Below, piece by piece: positions 1-6,814 of a stretch of DNA of 17,142 nucleotides (positions within the stretch are counted from its first letter, which is position 1; each line of letters opens with the position of its first letter). A program made the position numbers and the translations under genes. Origin of the DNA: JAMBLL01 sp036985935 (GTDB lineage Bacteria; Actinomycetota; Acidimicrobiia; Spongiisociales; UBA5794); assembly GCA_036985935.1 (NCBI GenBank), contig BTQP01000027.1, positions 1-17,142 of the forward strand. The letters run 5' to 3'. Under the pieces are notes generated by a model, which had not been told where the DNA came from, made no database searches, and was given only the letters and a program-made list of their open reading frames with translations.

Positions 1-192
1 GCGGCAAGGGCTGTGAGGGCGGGTGACGAGATCGTTGTCACATCTTCCGATGGGATCGTGATGCGGGCCGAAGCGAAGTCGATCTCGCGCCAGAAGAGAC
101 CATCCACCGGTGTCAAGGTGATGAACCTCGCGAAGGGCGCAACGCTTTCTGCGCTGACCATCGCTGCGGTCGATGTCGATGAAGACGAGTAG
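1..192 (+). CDS. gyrA: DNA gyrase subunit A, C-terminal end (partial)
   Basis: The window opens inside this gene; the last 63 codons are present, ending in TAG. The peptide carries the final blade of the GyrA beta-propeller, with the recognisable pattern GDEIVVTSSDGIVMR followed by ISRQKRPSTGVKVMNL, and a short acidic tail (DVDEDE). In GyrA this C-terminal domain wraps DNA and gives gyrase its ability to introduce negative supercoils. ParC and GyrA share this repeat, so paralogy cannot be excluded from 63 residues alone. The DUF3566 gene directly downstream is the usual neighbour of gyrA in Actinomycetota, which supports gyrA. Confidence 0.88.
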   Translation, partial: AARAVRAGDEIVVTSSDGIVMRAEAKSISRQKRPSTGVKVMNLAKGATLSALTIAAVDVDEDE

Positions 193-262
193 ATATTCGC
201 CGATCGACAAACATCTGTGGGGGAACGATTTACCCGTCCACGACGTCTGAATAACAGGATGG

Positions 263-278
263 TCGGCGGTATCGCCGA
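263..278 (+). terminator. Weak hairpin between gyrA and DUF3566 gene
   Basis: A perfect 6-bp stem (TCGGCG / CGCCGA) closes a GTAT loop about 70 nt after the gyrA stop and is followed by a moderately T-rich stretch (TACACTGTTGTTT). It could attenuate or end gyrA transcription. The TACACT right after it (279-284) could instead be the -10 box of the next gene. The run of T is broken, so it is only a weak candidate. The rest of 193-305 shows no gene. Confidence 0.25.
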
Positions 279-305
279 TACACTGTTGTTTCGCAAGGAG
301 GACGC

Positions 306-773
306 ATGTCCGTTCGCCGGGTACGTCGCATCATTCGCAAGTTCGATCCGTGGTCCGTTCTTAAGGTCGCCGTCGTCCTGAACACCGTCGCAGCAATGGT
401 CTGGGTTCTCGGTGTGTGGGTTTCCTGGTCGATCGCGGTGCAGCGCGGCATACCCGATGCCTTTGTCGACCTGCTTGCACGGTTGACCATTGCAGTCACG
501 CCAGACGGAGGCCTCTACTTTCGTGTCATCCTCATGTCGGCGATCGTGTGGGTGATCGTTGCCACTGCTGCAATGACGCTTGGAGCAGTTCTCTACAACT
601 TGATATCTGATGTTGTCGGCGGTGTTGAGATGATCATGCTCGAAGAGGTCCCCGACGTGCCCCTGATCCCGGAACCTCAGAGGCCGCGACCTGTTGTCCA
701 CGTACCGGCGAACGGGTCCACGTCGTCCACACTCAACAACGAAGTAACGGTCGAGCAGTCAAGCACCGTCTGA
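306..773 (+). CDS. DUF3566 family membrane protein
   Basis: A 155-residue protein, preceded by a strong Shine-Dalgarno (AAGGAGG, 6 nt before the ATG). A basic N-terminus (MSVRRVRRIIRKFDPWSVLK) leads into a first membrane helix at about residues 20-45. A periplasmic-side segment follows, then a second helix at about 74-102 running into LISDVVGGVEMIMLEE. This arrangement, with the conserved DPWSVLK-like entry and the YNLISDVVGG-like exit, matches the DUF3566 family, short actinobacterial membrane proteins of unknown function usually encoded right after gyrA. The tail from about residue 118 is proline-, serine- and threonine-rich and probably disordered. No enzymatic motif is visible. Confidence 0.85.
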   Translation: MSVRRVRRIIRKFDPWSVLKVAVVLNTVAAMVWVLGVWVSWSIAVQRGIPDAFVDLLARLTIAVTPDGGLYFRVILMSAIVWVIVATAAMTLGAVLYNLISDVVGGVEMIMLEEVPDVPLIPEPQRPRPVVHVPANGSTSSTLNNEVTVEQSSTV

Positions 774-807
774 GAGCAGCGGCCCGTCTCGGTGGCGTTG
801 CCGGAAC

Positions 808-843
808 TTGCGGTGGGATCCCTTTGAAGGAACCCCACCGCAA
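808..843. terminator. Inverted repeat between convergent genes
   Basis: A perfect 10-bp inverted repeat (TTGCGGTGGG at 808-817, CCCACCGCAA at 834-843) with a 16-nt loop that can pair partly with itself. It lies between the ends of the convergent DUF3566 (plus) and nuclease (minus) genes, 9 nt past the nuclease stop. A bidirectional terminator is the natural reading, but neither side has a clear run of T. Confidence 0.5.
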
Positions 844-851
844 ACTCGCCT

Positions 852-3500
852 CTACCAGCTGCGATGCCACCAACGACGAGTCTTGAACCGGGGCTCGGCG
901 GTTTCCGTTGCCGTGTTGCCGTTCGCATCCGTTCCAACGACTTCGAGCGTGAACGACCTCGCCTTGATGAACAGGGTGCCTCTGATCATGCGCTGCCAGG
1001 TTCTTCCGGAGGACTTGATCAGGAATACTCTCTGTCCATCTTCGATGCTCATCCCATTGAGGGTTCCGACACACGATGGGTCGGAGTCGACGAGATCTTC
1101 ACACTCGTACTCCACGGTGTAGAGGCCGGTGCGCCGACTCGCCCAGATGCGCTCGAATTCGGCTTCCACCTCGGGTGGCGTCTGATCCAAGCGCAGTCCA
1201 ACGATCACCGGATCGTGGTCTGACGAGCGGAACTGATTCGGTTCGTACAAAAGATACTGAGCATGTTTCTTGAAACTCGTGTCGTAGTCCAGGATGTCCG
1301 GCTCATCAGCGTTGATGTTCCAGATGGTCGCTCCCGTGACCTGAGATGCAATCGACGTGTTCGCCATCACGTAGTCCAGGTACCCCCACTTTCCGCTGAA
1401 GACGAATGTGTATGCGTCTTCACCGACGTAGTCGCGCACGAGGTCGGTGTAGTCATCGCTTGTGCCAACGGTGTCGTCAGCGCCGGCGATCAATGCGTCG
1501 ATCGGATCTTCCTTGTCGTAGGAGTTGAGATCTCCGATTATGAGAATGTCGCTATCTCCGCTTCCTGTCGGATCGCTGGCAAGCCAATCAGCCAGTTCCT
1601 GGGCCGCCAGGGTTCGCGTCAGATTGCAGCTCCCCGCCTCCGGGTCGTCGTCGCCAGATCCACACGACGAACCCTTCGACTTGAGATGGTTGACCGCCAC
1701 GGTGAACGCTTCGCCGGTCGCAACCTCAACGAACGTCTGAGCCAACGCCGCCCGGTTCTTGCCGCTGCCTGTGTTGTTGGGGTCAAGGAACGCGGTCGTG
1801 TCGAGCACCGCGTACACACCGCTAGGCGTGACGGTGCTCGGCTTGTAGATCAGGGCGACCTTGATAACGTCGTCACCGACGGGGCCTGTAGCGACATAGT
1901 CGTACGTCCCGGCCGCCGTTACTGCGTTGAGACCCGTCACGAGGTCAACAAGAGCTGCGTCGGTTGCATGGTTCTCGATCTCCATGAGTCCAACAACATC
2001 CGCATCCATTGTGGCGAGCGCCGAGATGATCTTGTCACGCTGCCTGGTGAACTCGTCCGCGTTGTCCGCACCCCGACAACCCTGGTCTGCATCTGGCCCA
2101 CAGATGGCCCCGCTGTCGTCCAGTGTCGTGAAGTAGTTCAGCACGTTGAATGTCGCCACCGCGAGGCTGCCACCGACGGGATCGGGACTCGCCTGCCGCG
2201 GATTCACCGCCGTGTACGTTGCCCCAGCTGTGGGTTGGATCTTGTACTTGCCGAAGGCGTAGTCGATGACCCCGGTCACGTCAGTGACAAGGTCGCCTCC
2301 TCTGAAGCGGTTCGTGAGATCGAACGTCGCTCCATTCGGGTGCCTTGCAGGGTCGGGATTCCGACCCCCACGCCCGTCATCGAGCGTGATCCGTGCCAAC
2401 CCTTGTGCTGTTGCAAGCGCGGCCGCCGCTGGTGAGCCCGGCTCGAATATTGCCGTTGGCTGGATCTGGCGGTCGGTCGTGAGAACGATCTCTCCGAAGC
2501 GGTCGAAGTTGAAGTACTCCGAGATCACGAGGTCCTGTGGGAACGTGACTTTCATGCCCTCGTATGCCTCGAGGTCGCCTGAAGTCGTGAGTGGAAGAGT
2601 GACGACCGTCGGTGTCACGGTTGCACCAGAACTCTTGACAACCACGCTCGTTACAGTCGTGATCTCTGTGAGACCGAAGAACTCCGAGACGGTTCCCGTG
2701 ACCTCCACAACATCACCAATGGCGACATCAACACCGAAACCGTCATCGAATACGAATATGCCCTCTGATGTCGCCGCGTCAGCGTCGACATCGCTGTCCT
2801 CTTCCTGTACGTGGAACCCCTTGAATTCAGCGCCGGTCTGGAAGTCACCAACGACGACTCCTTCGATGATGACCGCTGTGCCAACCATCGGACTGCTGAA
2901 CCCGGGGCCCTGCACGTCATGGATCTTGGCAGAGACTGGTGGCGGCGGTGGTGGTGGTGCGGTGTTGAGCAGGCCGGGGCTTTCGGCTGCTGGTCCGGTC
3001 CAGACCCCCGAGAGGACCTGGAGCGATTCCCCGATCGGGGTTGAACTGGACTCTGACACACCAAGGTTGGTGCTGGTCATACCGTCGGCTGGTCCACCGA
3101 CTGCGGTGAAGGCACCTTCGTATGAGAGGAACTCGATTACTACGCCACCGTCGTCGACGAGTGCGAGGCCGTCGGGAGACCCGTTCTGGAGACTTGATGG
3201 AAAGAAGGCGACTGCGCCCTGTGAACCGTCCTCGTTGGGGATAGTCCCCGCGAGTGCGATCGTGTCGTAAGAGGCGCCCCCGTTGCCGTTGTATAGCACC
3301 ACGCTCCATCCGGTGAGGTCGCCACCTGCGTCGCCGGTGACCTCAACGAACTCGCCAACGTCTGAACCCGAGTTGTCGTAATGCAGCTCGGAGATGGACA
3401 CACCCGTTGCCGCCGCAGCTGATGCAGCCGCAGCCGGTAGGAGGGCGATCACCATCGCCAAGACAGAAAGTATGGAAAGCCTCGCGCGTGTTCGATTCAT
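852..3500 (-). CDS. Secreted ExeM/NucH-type endonuclease with lamin-tail domain
   Basis: An 882-residue exported nuclease. Residues 1 to about 29 form a signal peptide (RTRAR, hydrophobic core, alanine-rich cleavage region). A lamin-tail-like domain follows at about 35-175 (ISELHYDNSGSDVGEFVEV, GWSVVLYNG), then a linker of seven prolines (182-188), an OB-like region at about 190-300 (IIEGVVVGDF, GDVVEVTGTV) and an endonuclease/exonuclease/phosphatase domain at about 445-770. Expected catalytic residues are present: N452 (FNVLNYF), E507 (MEIEN), H605 (NHLKSKG), D657 and N659 (GDLNS), D709 (YLDYV), and D761-H762 (SSDHDP). An Ig-like tail (780-868) contains a cysteine pair (C800, C810). This order is that of ExeM/NucH extracellular DNases, which degrade extracellular DNA for nutrients or biofilm turnover. 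No sortase motif or C-terminal anchor helix was seen, so it is probably released. An AGGAGG Shine-Dalgarno supports the start. Confidence 0.9.
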   Translation of the reverse strand: MNRTRARLSILSVLAMVIALLPAAAASAAAATGVSISELHYDNSGSDVGEFVEVTGDAGGDLTGWSVVLYNGNGGASYDTIALAGTIPNEDGSQGAVAFFPSSLQNGSPDGLALVDDGGVVIEFLSYEGAFTAVGGPADGMTSTNLGVSESSSTPIGESLQVLSGVWTGPAAESPGLLNTAPPPPPPPVSAKIHDVQGPGFSSPMVGTAVIIEGVVVGDFQTGAEFKGFHVQEEDSDVDADAATSEGIFVFDDGFGVDVAIGDVVEVTGTVSEFFGLTEITTVTSVVVKSSGATVTPTVVTLPLTTSGDLEAYEGMKVTFPQDLVISEYFNFDRFGEIVLTTDRQIQPTAIFEPGSPAAAALATAQGLARITLDDGRGGRNPDPARHPNGATFDLTNRFRGGDLVTDVTGVIDYAFGKYKIQPTAGATYTAVNPRQASPDPVGGSLAVATFNVLNYFTTLDDSGAICGPDADQGCRGADNADEFTRQRDKIISALATMDADVVGLMEIENHATDAALVDLVTGLNAVTAAGTYDYVATGPVGDDVIKVALIYKPSTVTPSGVYAVLDTTAFLDPNNTGSGKNRAALAQTFVEVATGEAFTVAVNHLKSKGSSCGSGDDDPEAGSCNLTRTLAAQELADWLASDPTGSGDSDILIIGDLNSYDKEDPIDALIAGADDTVGTSDDYTDLVRDYVGEDAYTFVFSGKWGYLDYVMANTSIASQVTGATIWNINADEPDILDYDTSFKKHAQYLLYEPNQFRSSDHDPVIVGLRLDQTPPEVEAEFERIWASRRTGLYTVEYECEDLVDSDPSCVGTLNGMSIEDGQRVFLIKSSGRTWQRMIRGTLFIKARSFTLEVVGTDANGNTATETAEPRFKTRRWWHRSW

Positions 3501-3546
3501 CGCATCCTCCTGATGTTTCGGGTTGCCAGCAAACCCACTCTAGACG

Positions 3547-3583
3547 CACTGCGAATACGCTGCGTGGTCGACTTTTCGCAGTG
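3547..3583. promoter_or_regulatory. Spaced inverted repeat upstream of the nuclease gene
   Basis: A perfect 9-bp inverted repeat, CACTGCGAA (3547-3555) and TTCGCAGTG (3575-3583), separated by 19 nt. It sits 47-83 nt upstream of the nuclease start, beside a possible minus-strand -10 box (TAGAGT, 3542-3537). The arms are 28 bp apart centre to centre, which would suit a protein dimer binding two nearby major grooves. It could also fold as a hairpin ending the upstream gene, but the loop is long and there is no T tract. The rest of 3501-3632 holds only the nuclease leader, with a 5-bp GGGTT/AACCC hairpin at 3520-3536. Confidence 0.4.
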
Positions 3584-3632
3584 GTGGAGTGCCTGATGCG
3601 CGGCGAAGCGAATGCAGCGCTTCTCGAGAAGG

Positions 3633-4355
3633 TCAGGCGAACGAGCGCCAAACGGCGACTTCAAGTTCAAGTGTTAGCGCCTTGCGCATCAGCTGCTCGC
3701 TTTGGTTCACTGCATCCTGAATATCGGGTTCGTACGCTCCGTAGGCGGCGCTAAGGGCGGTCGCGGCGAGGGTGAGCGCTTCGAGGTGCGCAGCATGATC
3801 CGCTACGCCGATGACCCGGTCTCCAGCGTCGCCAGTGACAGAGACGACCGCGCCGCCCCACTCACCGTCCGTGTAGGCCACGAATCGTTGGTCGGACCTT
3901 TCACGTGTCCACATGACGCCGAGCGGATCAGGAAACGCAATCGCCGTTCCTTTGTGAAGCGGTGATCCAGGTTCCGTCCATGCGATCGTCACGACGTCAC
4001 CCGTGACGATGCCCGCTGAGGGGTGCTGCGCGAGTGCCTGCGACAGCGCCGATCCCAGGTTCGCTCCCACGATCACCGGCACGGCCGCAGGTCCTCGGTG
4101 TAACAAGGGTTCGTCTGACCACAGGACGAGCGGGATACCGAGCACAGAGGCTCTTGCCACCAGATCTGTGGCGGGGGTGGTCCCATCGGAAACGATGACG
4201 TCGTATGAGGCGAGGTCTCCAGCAGGTCCGGTCCGTCGAGTGGGGGCCTGCAAGGGAGGTTGAATCAGTCCGAGGTAGTCGACAGAATCCTCAGCGAACA
4301 GGACTCGGCCGGCGCGCGCCCCGACCTCAGTCGATGCATCGAGAGCGACTCTCAT
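3633..4355 (-). CDS. Uncharacterised 240-residue soluble protein
   Basis: I do not recognise this family. The ATG at 4355 is preferred because it overlaps the stop of the upstream microprotein gene (ATGA), the classic arrangement for translational coupling. A TTG start 18 nt upstream (4373) is possible, but neither start has a good Shine-Dalgarno of its own. The protein has no signal peptide or membrane helix. Its first half alternates hydrophobic strands and loops (GRVLFAED, YDVIVSDG, GIPLVLWSDEPLL, AVPVIVGANLGSAL), suggesting a Rossmann-like or receiver-like alpha/beta fold, but no clear cofactor glycine motif. The second half reads as a beta-rich region (DVVTIAW, RFVAYTDGEWGGAVVSV), then an alanine-rich helix and a helical C-terminus. 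No catalytic motif was recognised. Confidence 0.7.
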   Translation of the reverse strand: MRVALDASTEVGARAGRVLFAEDSVDYLGLIQPPLQAPTRRTGPAGDLASYDVIVSDGTTPATDLVARASVLGIPLVLWSDEPLLHRGPAAVPVIVGANLGSALSQALAQHPSAGIVTGDVVTIAWTEPGSPLHKGTAIAFPDPLGVMWTRERSDQRFVAYTDGEWGGAVVSVTGDAGDRVIGVADHAAHLEALTLAATALSAAYGAYEPDIQDAVNQSEQLMRKALTLELEVAVWRSFA

Positions 4356-4480
4356 GGCGCCGTTGGTTCCCAAGAGCCTGGTGAGGCTGGAGGCGGAGGA
4401 TTCTGTGCTGGCTTACGGACTTTGAGAACAACAAGCAGCGCCACGAGTCCGGCGATGGCTAGTCCAAGAACAAACTTCAT
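4352..4480 (-). CDS. 42-residue membrane-anchored microprotein
   Basis: A short gene coding for 42 residues: MKFV, one hydrophobic helix at about residues 3-19 (LGLAIAGLVALLVVL), a basic KVRK stop-transfer patch, and a proline-rich cytosolic tail (PPPPASPGSWEPTAP). Its TGA overlaps the ATG of the following 240-residue protein by four bases, arguing that both are translated from one message. There is no Shine-Dalgarno, but TACCCT lies exactly 6 nt upstream of the ATG, the geometry of a leaderless transcript. It could be a membrane tether or partner for its neighbour (inference). Low-complexity composition leaves some chance that it is not translated. Confidence 0.6.
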   Translation of the reverse strand: MKFVLGLAIAGLVALLVVLKVRKPAQNPPPPASPGSWEPTAP

Positions 4481-4492
4481 GAAGGAAGGGTA
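4481..4492 (-). promoter_or_regulatory. Leaderless promoter -10 box for the microprotein gene
   Basis: TACCCT (4492-4487 on the minus strand) followed by 6 nt and then ATG. Transcription would start at or next to the start codon. No recognisable -35 hexamer was found. Confidence 0.4.
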
Positions 4493-4574
4493 CCTGGTGC
4501 GTGGTACTTGCTACGCGGAAGGTGCCGCGCAGGAGAACCTGGCGAAACGGATATCGCCGGCCGCTATCATTCGT

Positions 4575-4684
4575 ACACGCCCCGGTTCTGCCGGGTGCCG
4601 CTGCAGAGCGAAGTCCGGTGAGATTCCGGCGCTGTCCCGCAACTGTGATCCTCTCCCGAGGTAGCCAGGTCGCCTCCGTATCGG
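4575..4684 (+). ncRNA. Cobalamin riboswitch aptamer
   Basis: The leader of the B12 operon carries the conserved cobalamin-riboswitch core: the CCGGTGAGATTCCGG hairpin at 4615-4629, the B12 box with GTCCCGCAACTGTGA at 4634-4648, and the downstream AGCCAGGTCGCCT element at 4663-4675. The upstream CCCCGGTTCTGCCGGGTGCC stretch gives the 5' helices seen in actinobacterial members. Riboswitches of this class bind adenosylcobalamin or other cobalamins and repress uptake and synthesis genes. The genes downstream import and adenosylate B12, so the ligand assignment is strong. Exact boundaries are approximate. A possible -10 box, TATCAT, is at 4565-4570, without a clear -35. Confidence 0.93.
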
Positions 4685-4750
4685 TGGGTCGCGGTCCTTC
4701 GGAGGAGAGGTACCCGAACTGCATCCCGGTCTCCTCCAGTGAGAGGAGAC
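4673..4750 (+). promoter_or_regulatory. Riboswitch expression platform that can mask the btuF ribosome binding site
   Basis: GTCTCCTC (4729-4736) is perfectly complementary to GAGGAGAC (4743-4750), which contains the btuF Shine-Dalgarno GAGGAG six bases before the ATG. The two form an 8-bp hairpin with a CAGTGA loop that would block translation. An upstream copy of the Shine-Dalgarno sequence, GGAGGAGA (4701-4708), can instead pair perfectly with TCTCCTCC (4730-4737) and free it. A third helix, CCTCCG (4673-4678) with CGGAGG (4700-4705), reaches into the aptamer's 3' end and would withdraw the anti-sequestering strand. No terminator hairpin with a T tract was seen, so control appears translational. 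Confidence 0.75.
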
Positions 4751-4754
4751 ATTG

Positions 4755-5765
4755 ATGTCCAATCGGACCATTTCCATCATCGTCGCGGCTGGGGTTCTTG
4801 CTGGCATCGGCCTGTTGCTCGTGTTGCGCAGCACGTCCTCGGATACCGAGGCGGTGCAAGCTACGACATCGACAACGACTACCCCGATGACGACGAGCGA
4901 TCCTACGACGACCACTACCAGTGCGGTCGACGAGGGATTCCCCGTCACTGTCGATGCACCGAACGGCCCTGTGACGATCGACGAGAGACCGACCCGGATC
5001 GTGTCGATCTCGCCGACCAGCACGGAAGTGCTATTCGCAGTGGGTGCGGGAGGACAGGTCATCGCTGTCGATGATCAATCGAACTTCCCAGCCGAAGCGC
5101 CGGTCACCGACATTTCAGGTTTTACGCCCAACGTCGAAGCGATCGCAGCCCTCGACCCCGATCTTGTGTTTCTGTCGTTCGATCCAGGCGACGTCATTGC
5201 GGGTCTCGAGGCAGTTGGTATTCCCGTGATCCTGCATGGATCAGCCCTTTCGCTTGACGAGGCATATGCCCAGTGGGAGCAGGTTGGGGTTGCAACCGGC
5301 AATATCGCAGAGGCAGTGGCTCTTGTCGCGTCGACCCAGGAGTCGATCGCCTCGGCTGTTGCGAGCCTCCCCGGTGACACGAACGGGCTGTCGTACTACT
5401 ACGAGCTGGACCCGACCTTCTACTCGGCGACATCTTCAACGTTCGTTGGAGAACTCTTCGCACTTACCGCCATGACGAACATCGCTGACGAGGGCGATCC
5501 CGATGGTTTCGGATTCCCCCAACTCACTTCCGAATACATCGTCGATTCAGACCCGAGCCTGATCTATCTCGCGGACACCAAGTGCTGTGGCCAGAATGAG
5601 CAGGAGGTTGCGGCGCGACCGGGCTGGAACTCCATGACTGCGGTTTCAGAGGGAACCGTCATCGAGCTGGATGACGATGTCGCGAGCCGCTGGGGACCTC
5701 GGATCACTCAGCTACTAGATATCGTTGTTGCGTCGATCCTCGACCTGGATCTCGTGGACGCATGA
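4755..5765 (+). CDS. btuF: Cobalamin ABC transporter substrate-binding protein
   Basis: A 336-residue periplasmic-binding protein of the class III (BtuF/FhuD-like) fold. Start at the ATG at 4755, six bases after GAGGAG; a TTG one codon upstream is less likely. Residues 7-25 form a hydrophobic helix, followed by a threonine-rich linker (about 37-56) and the binding domain from about 62. Family features include RPTRIVSISPTSTEVLFAVGAG (78-99), the DLVFLS strand, and KCCGQ...ARPGW (276-291), a pattern of B12-type binding proteins. Gram-positive binding proteins are usually lipoproteins, but no cysteine lies near the N-terminal helix, so this one is probably held by an uncleaved helix with the linker as a tether, or is cleaved by signal peptidase I. 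First gene of the riboswitch-controlled operon; its TGA overlaps the btuC ATG. Confidence 0.9.
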   Translation: MSNRTISIIVAAGVLAGIGLLLVLRSTSSDTEAVQATTSTTTTPMTTSDPTTTTTSAVDEGFPVTVDAPNGPVTIDERPTRIVSISPTSTEVLFAVGAGGQVIAVDDQSNFPAEAPVTDISGFTPNVEAIAALDPDLVFLSFDPGDVIAGLEAVGIPVILHGSALSLDEAYAQWEQVGVATGNIAEAVALVASTQESIASAVASLPGDTNGLSYYYELDPTFYSATSSTFVGELFALTAMTNIADEGDPDGFGFPQLTSEYIVDSDPSLIYLADTKCCGQNEQEVAARPGWNSMTAVSEGTVIELDDDVASRWGPRITQLLDIVVASILDLDLVDA

Positions 5766-6814
5766 ACGCAGGTCGCCCCACCGCAACGCGCCTTCATTGG
5801 TGGTGGGTCGGTGGGGCGACGCTCGCCCTTGTGGTATCGATCGTCATAGGTGTCATGATCGGAGCAGTTGCTCTGTCGCCTGCGGACGTGCTTCGGTCCG
5901 TCGTATCAAGACTCCCCGGCATCGATCTTGATTCCGGGCTCAGCGAACGTGACGAAGCCATCCTGTGGCAGATCCGCATGCCGAGGGTCATACTCGGCGT
6001 CCTCGTTGGCTCCATGCTGTCCGCAGCCGGCAGCGCATACCAGGGCGTGTTCCGCAATCCGCTCGCCGATCCGTATTTGCTCGGTGCGGGTGCGGGTGCC
6101 GGTCTCGGCGCCACACTCGCGATCGCCTATGGTCCGAACGCCGGGGCGTGGTTCATCGACCCGCTGCCACTCGCCGCGTTCATCGGGGCCGTCGTTGGTG
6201 TCGCTCTTGCGTACATGCTCGGGTACAGCGTGCGTGCAGGGCGAACATCCATAACGCTCATCCTGGCAGGCGTGGCCGTGGCAGCGTTCCTGACGGCCCT
6301 TCAGACGTTCGTGCAGCAACGCGAATCGGAAACGTTGCGCGAAGTGTACGGGTGGATACTCGGCAGCCTGAACACGGCAGGATGGGGCGAAGTTCGGCTC
6401 GTGGCTCCCTACGTGGCCGTCAGCCTCGTTGTCGTCGTTGGGTCCCGGAGGCTCCTGGATGTCCTTTCCGTCGGGGACACCGAAGCGAGTTCTCTTGGCG
6501 TGCAACCAGTTCGAATCCGCATGATCGTTATAGCGTTTGCGACTCTGGGAACTGCTGCCGTGGTCGCCGTGAGCGGCCTGATCGGATTCGTCGGGATCAT
6601 CGTGCCTCATGCGATTAGGCTCGTGACATCCGTCTCGTACCGCGTCATCGTCCCGTTGTCCGTGCTGCTGGGAGGTGCGTTCCTGGTCCTCGCAGACATC
6701 GTAGCGAGGACCGTTCTTTCCCCGGCCGAAATTCCCATTGGCGTCGTCACCGCCCTCATCGGAGCACCATTCTTTGCGATCATTCTGCGTACGAGCAAGG
6801 GTGTCGTTTCATGA
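5762..6814 (+). CDS. btuC: Cobalamin ABC transporter permease
   Basis: A 350-residue polytopic membrane protein of the FecCD/BtuC family, of usual length and with about ten predicted helices. Recognisable segments include the RMPRVILGVLVGS entry, YQGVFRNPLADPYLLGAGAGAGLGA in the second and third helices, and the late IVPHAIRLV coupling region that contacts the ATPase. It forms the dimeric channel through which the BtuF-bound corrinoid passes. The ATG overlaps the btuF stop by four bases (ATGA) and the gene ends in a matching overlap with btuD, so translation is coupled along the operon. FecCD permeases also carry siderophores or heme; the riboswitch and the cobO gene decide in favour of B12. 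Confidence 0.92.
   Translation: MNAGRPTATRLHWWWVGGATLALVVSIVIGVMIGAVALSPADVLRSVVSRLPGIDLDSGLSERDEAILWQIRMPRVILGVLVGSMLSAAGSAYQGVFRNPLADPYLLGAGAGAGLGATLAIAYGPNAGAWFIDPLPLAAFIGAVVGVALAYMLGYSVRAGRTSITLILAGVAVAAFLTALQTFVQQRESETLREVYGWILGSLNTAGWGEVRLVAPYVAVSLVVVVGSRRLLDVLSVGDTEASSLGVQPVRIRMIVIAFATLGTAAVVAVSGLIGFVGIIVPHAIRLVTSVSYRVIVPLSVLLGGAFLVLADIVARTVLSPAEIPIGVVTALIGAPFFAIILRTSKGVVS

Noticed and set aside
193..305. tRNA-Ile or tRNA-Ala, often near gyrA in related genomes
   Set aside because: No cloverleaf or TTCGA-type T-loop was found in this interval.
1263..2435. 390-codon plus-strand open frame
   Set aside because: It is antisense to the nuclease gene, arises from its codon bias, and the peptide shows no domain pattern.
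2936..2960. GGTGGCGG-type simple repeat
   Set aside because: It encodes the polyproline linker of the nuclease on the minus strand; no sign of a mobile or regulatory repeat.
4855..4925. ACGA/ACC-rich low-complexity tract
   Set aside because: It is the threonine-rich linker of BtuF, ordinary for a tethered binding protein.
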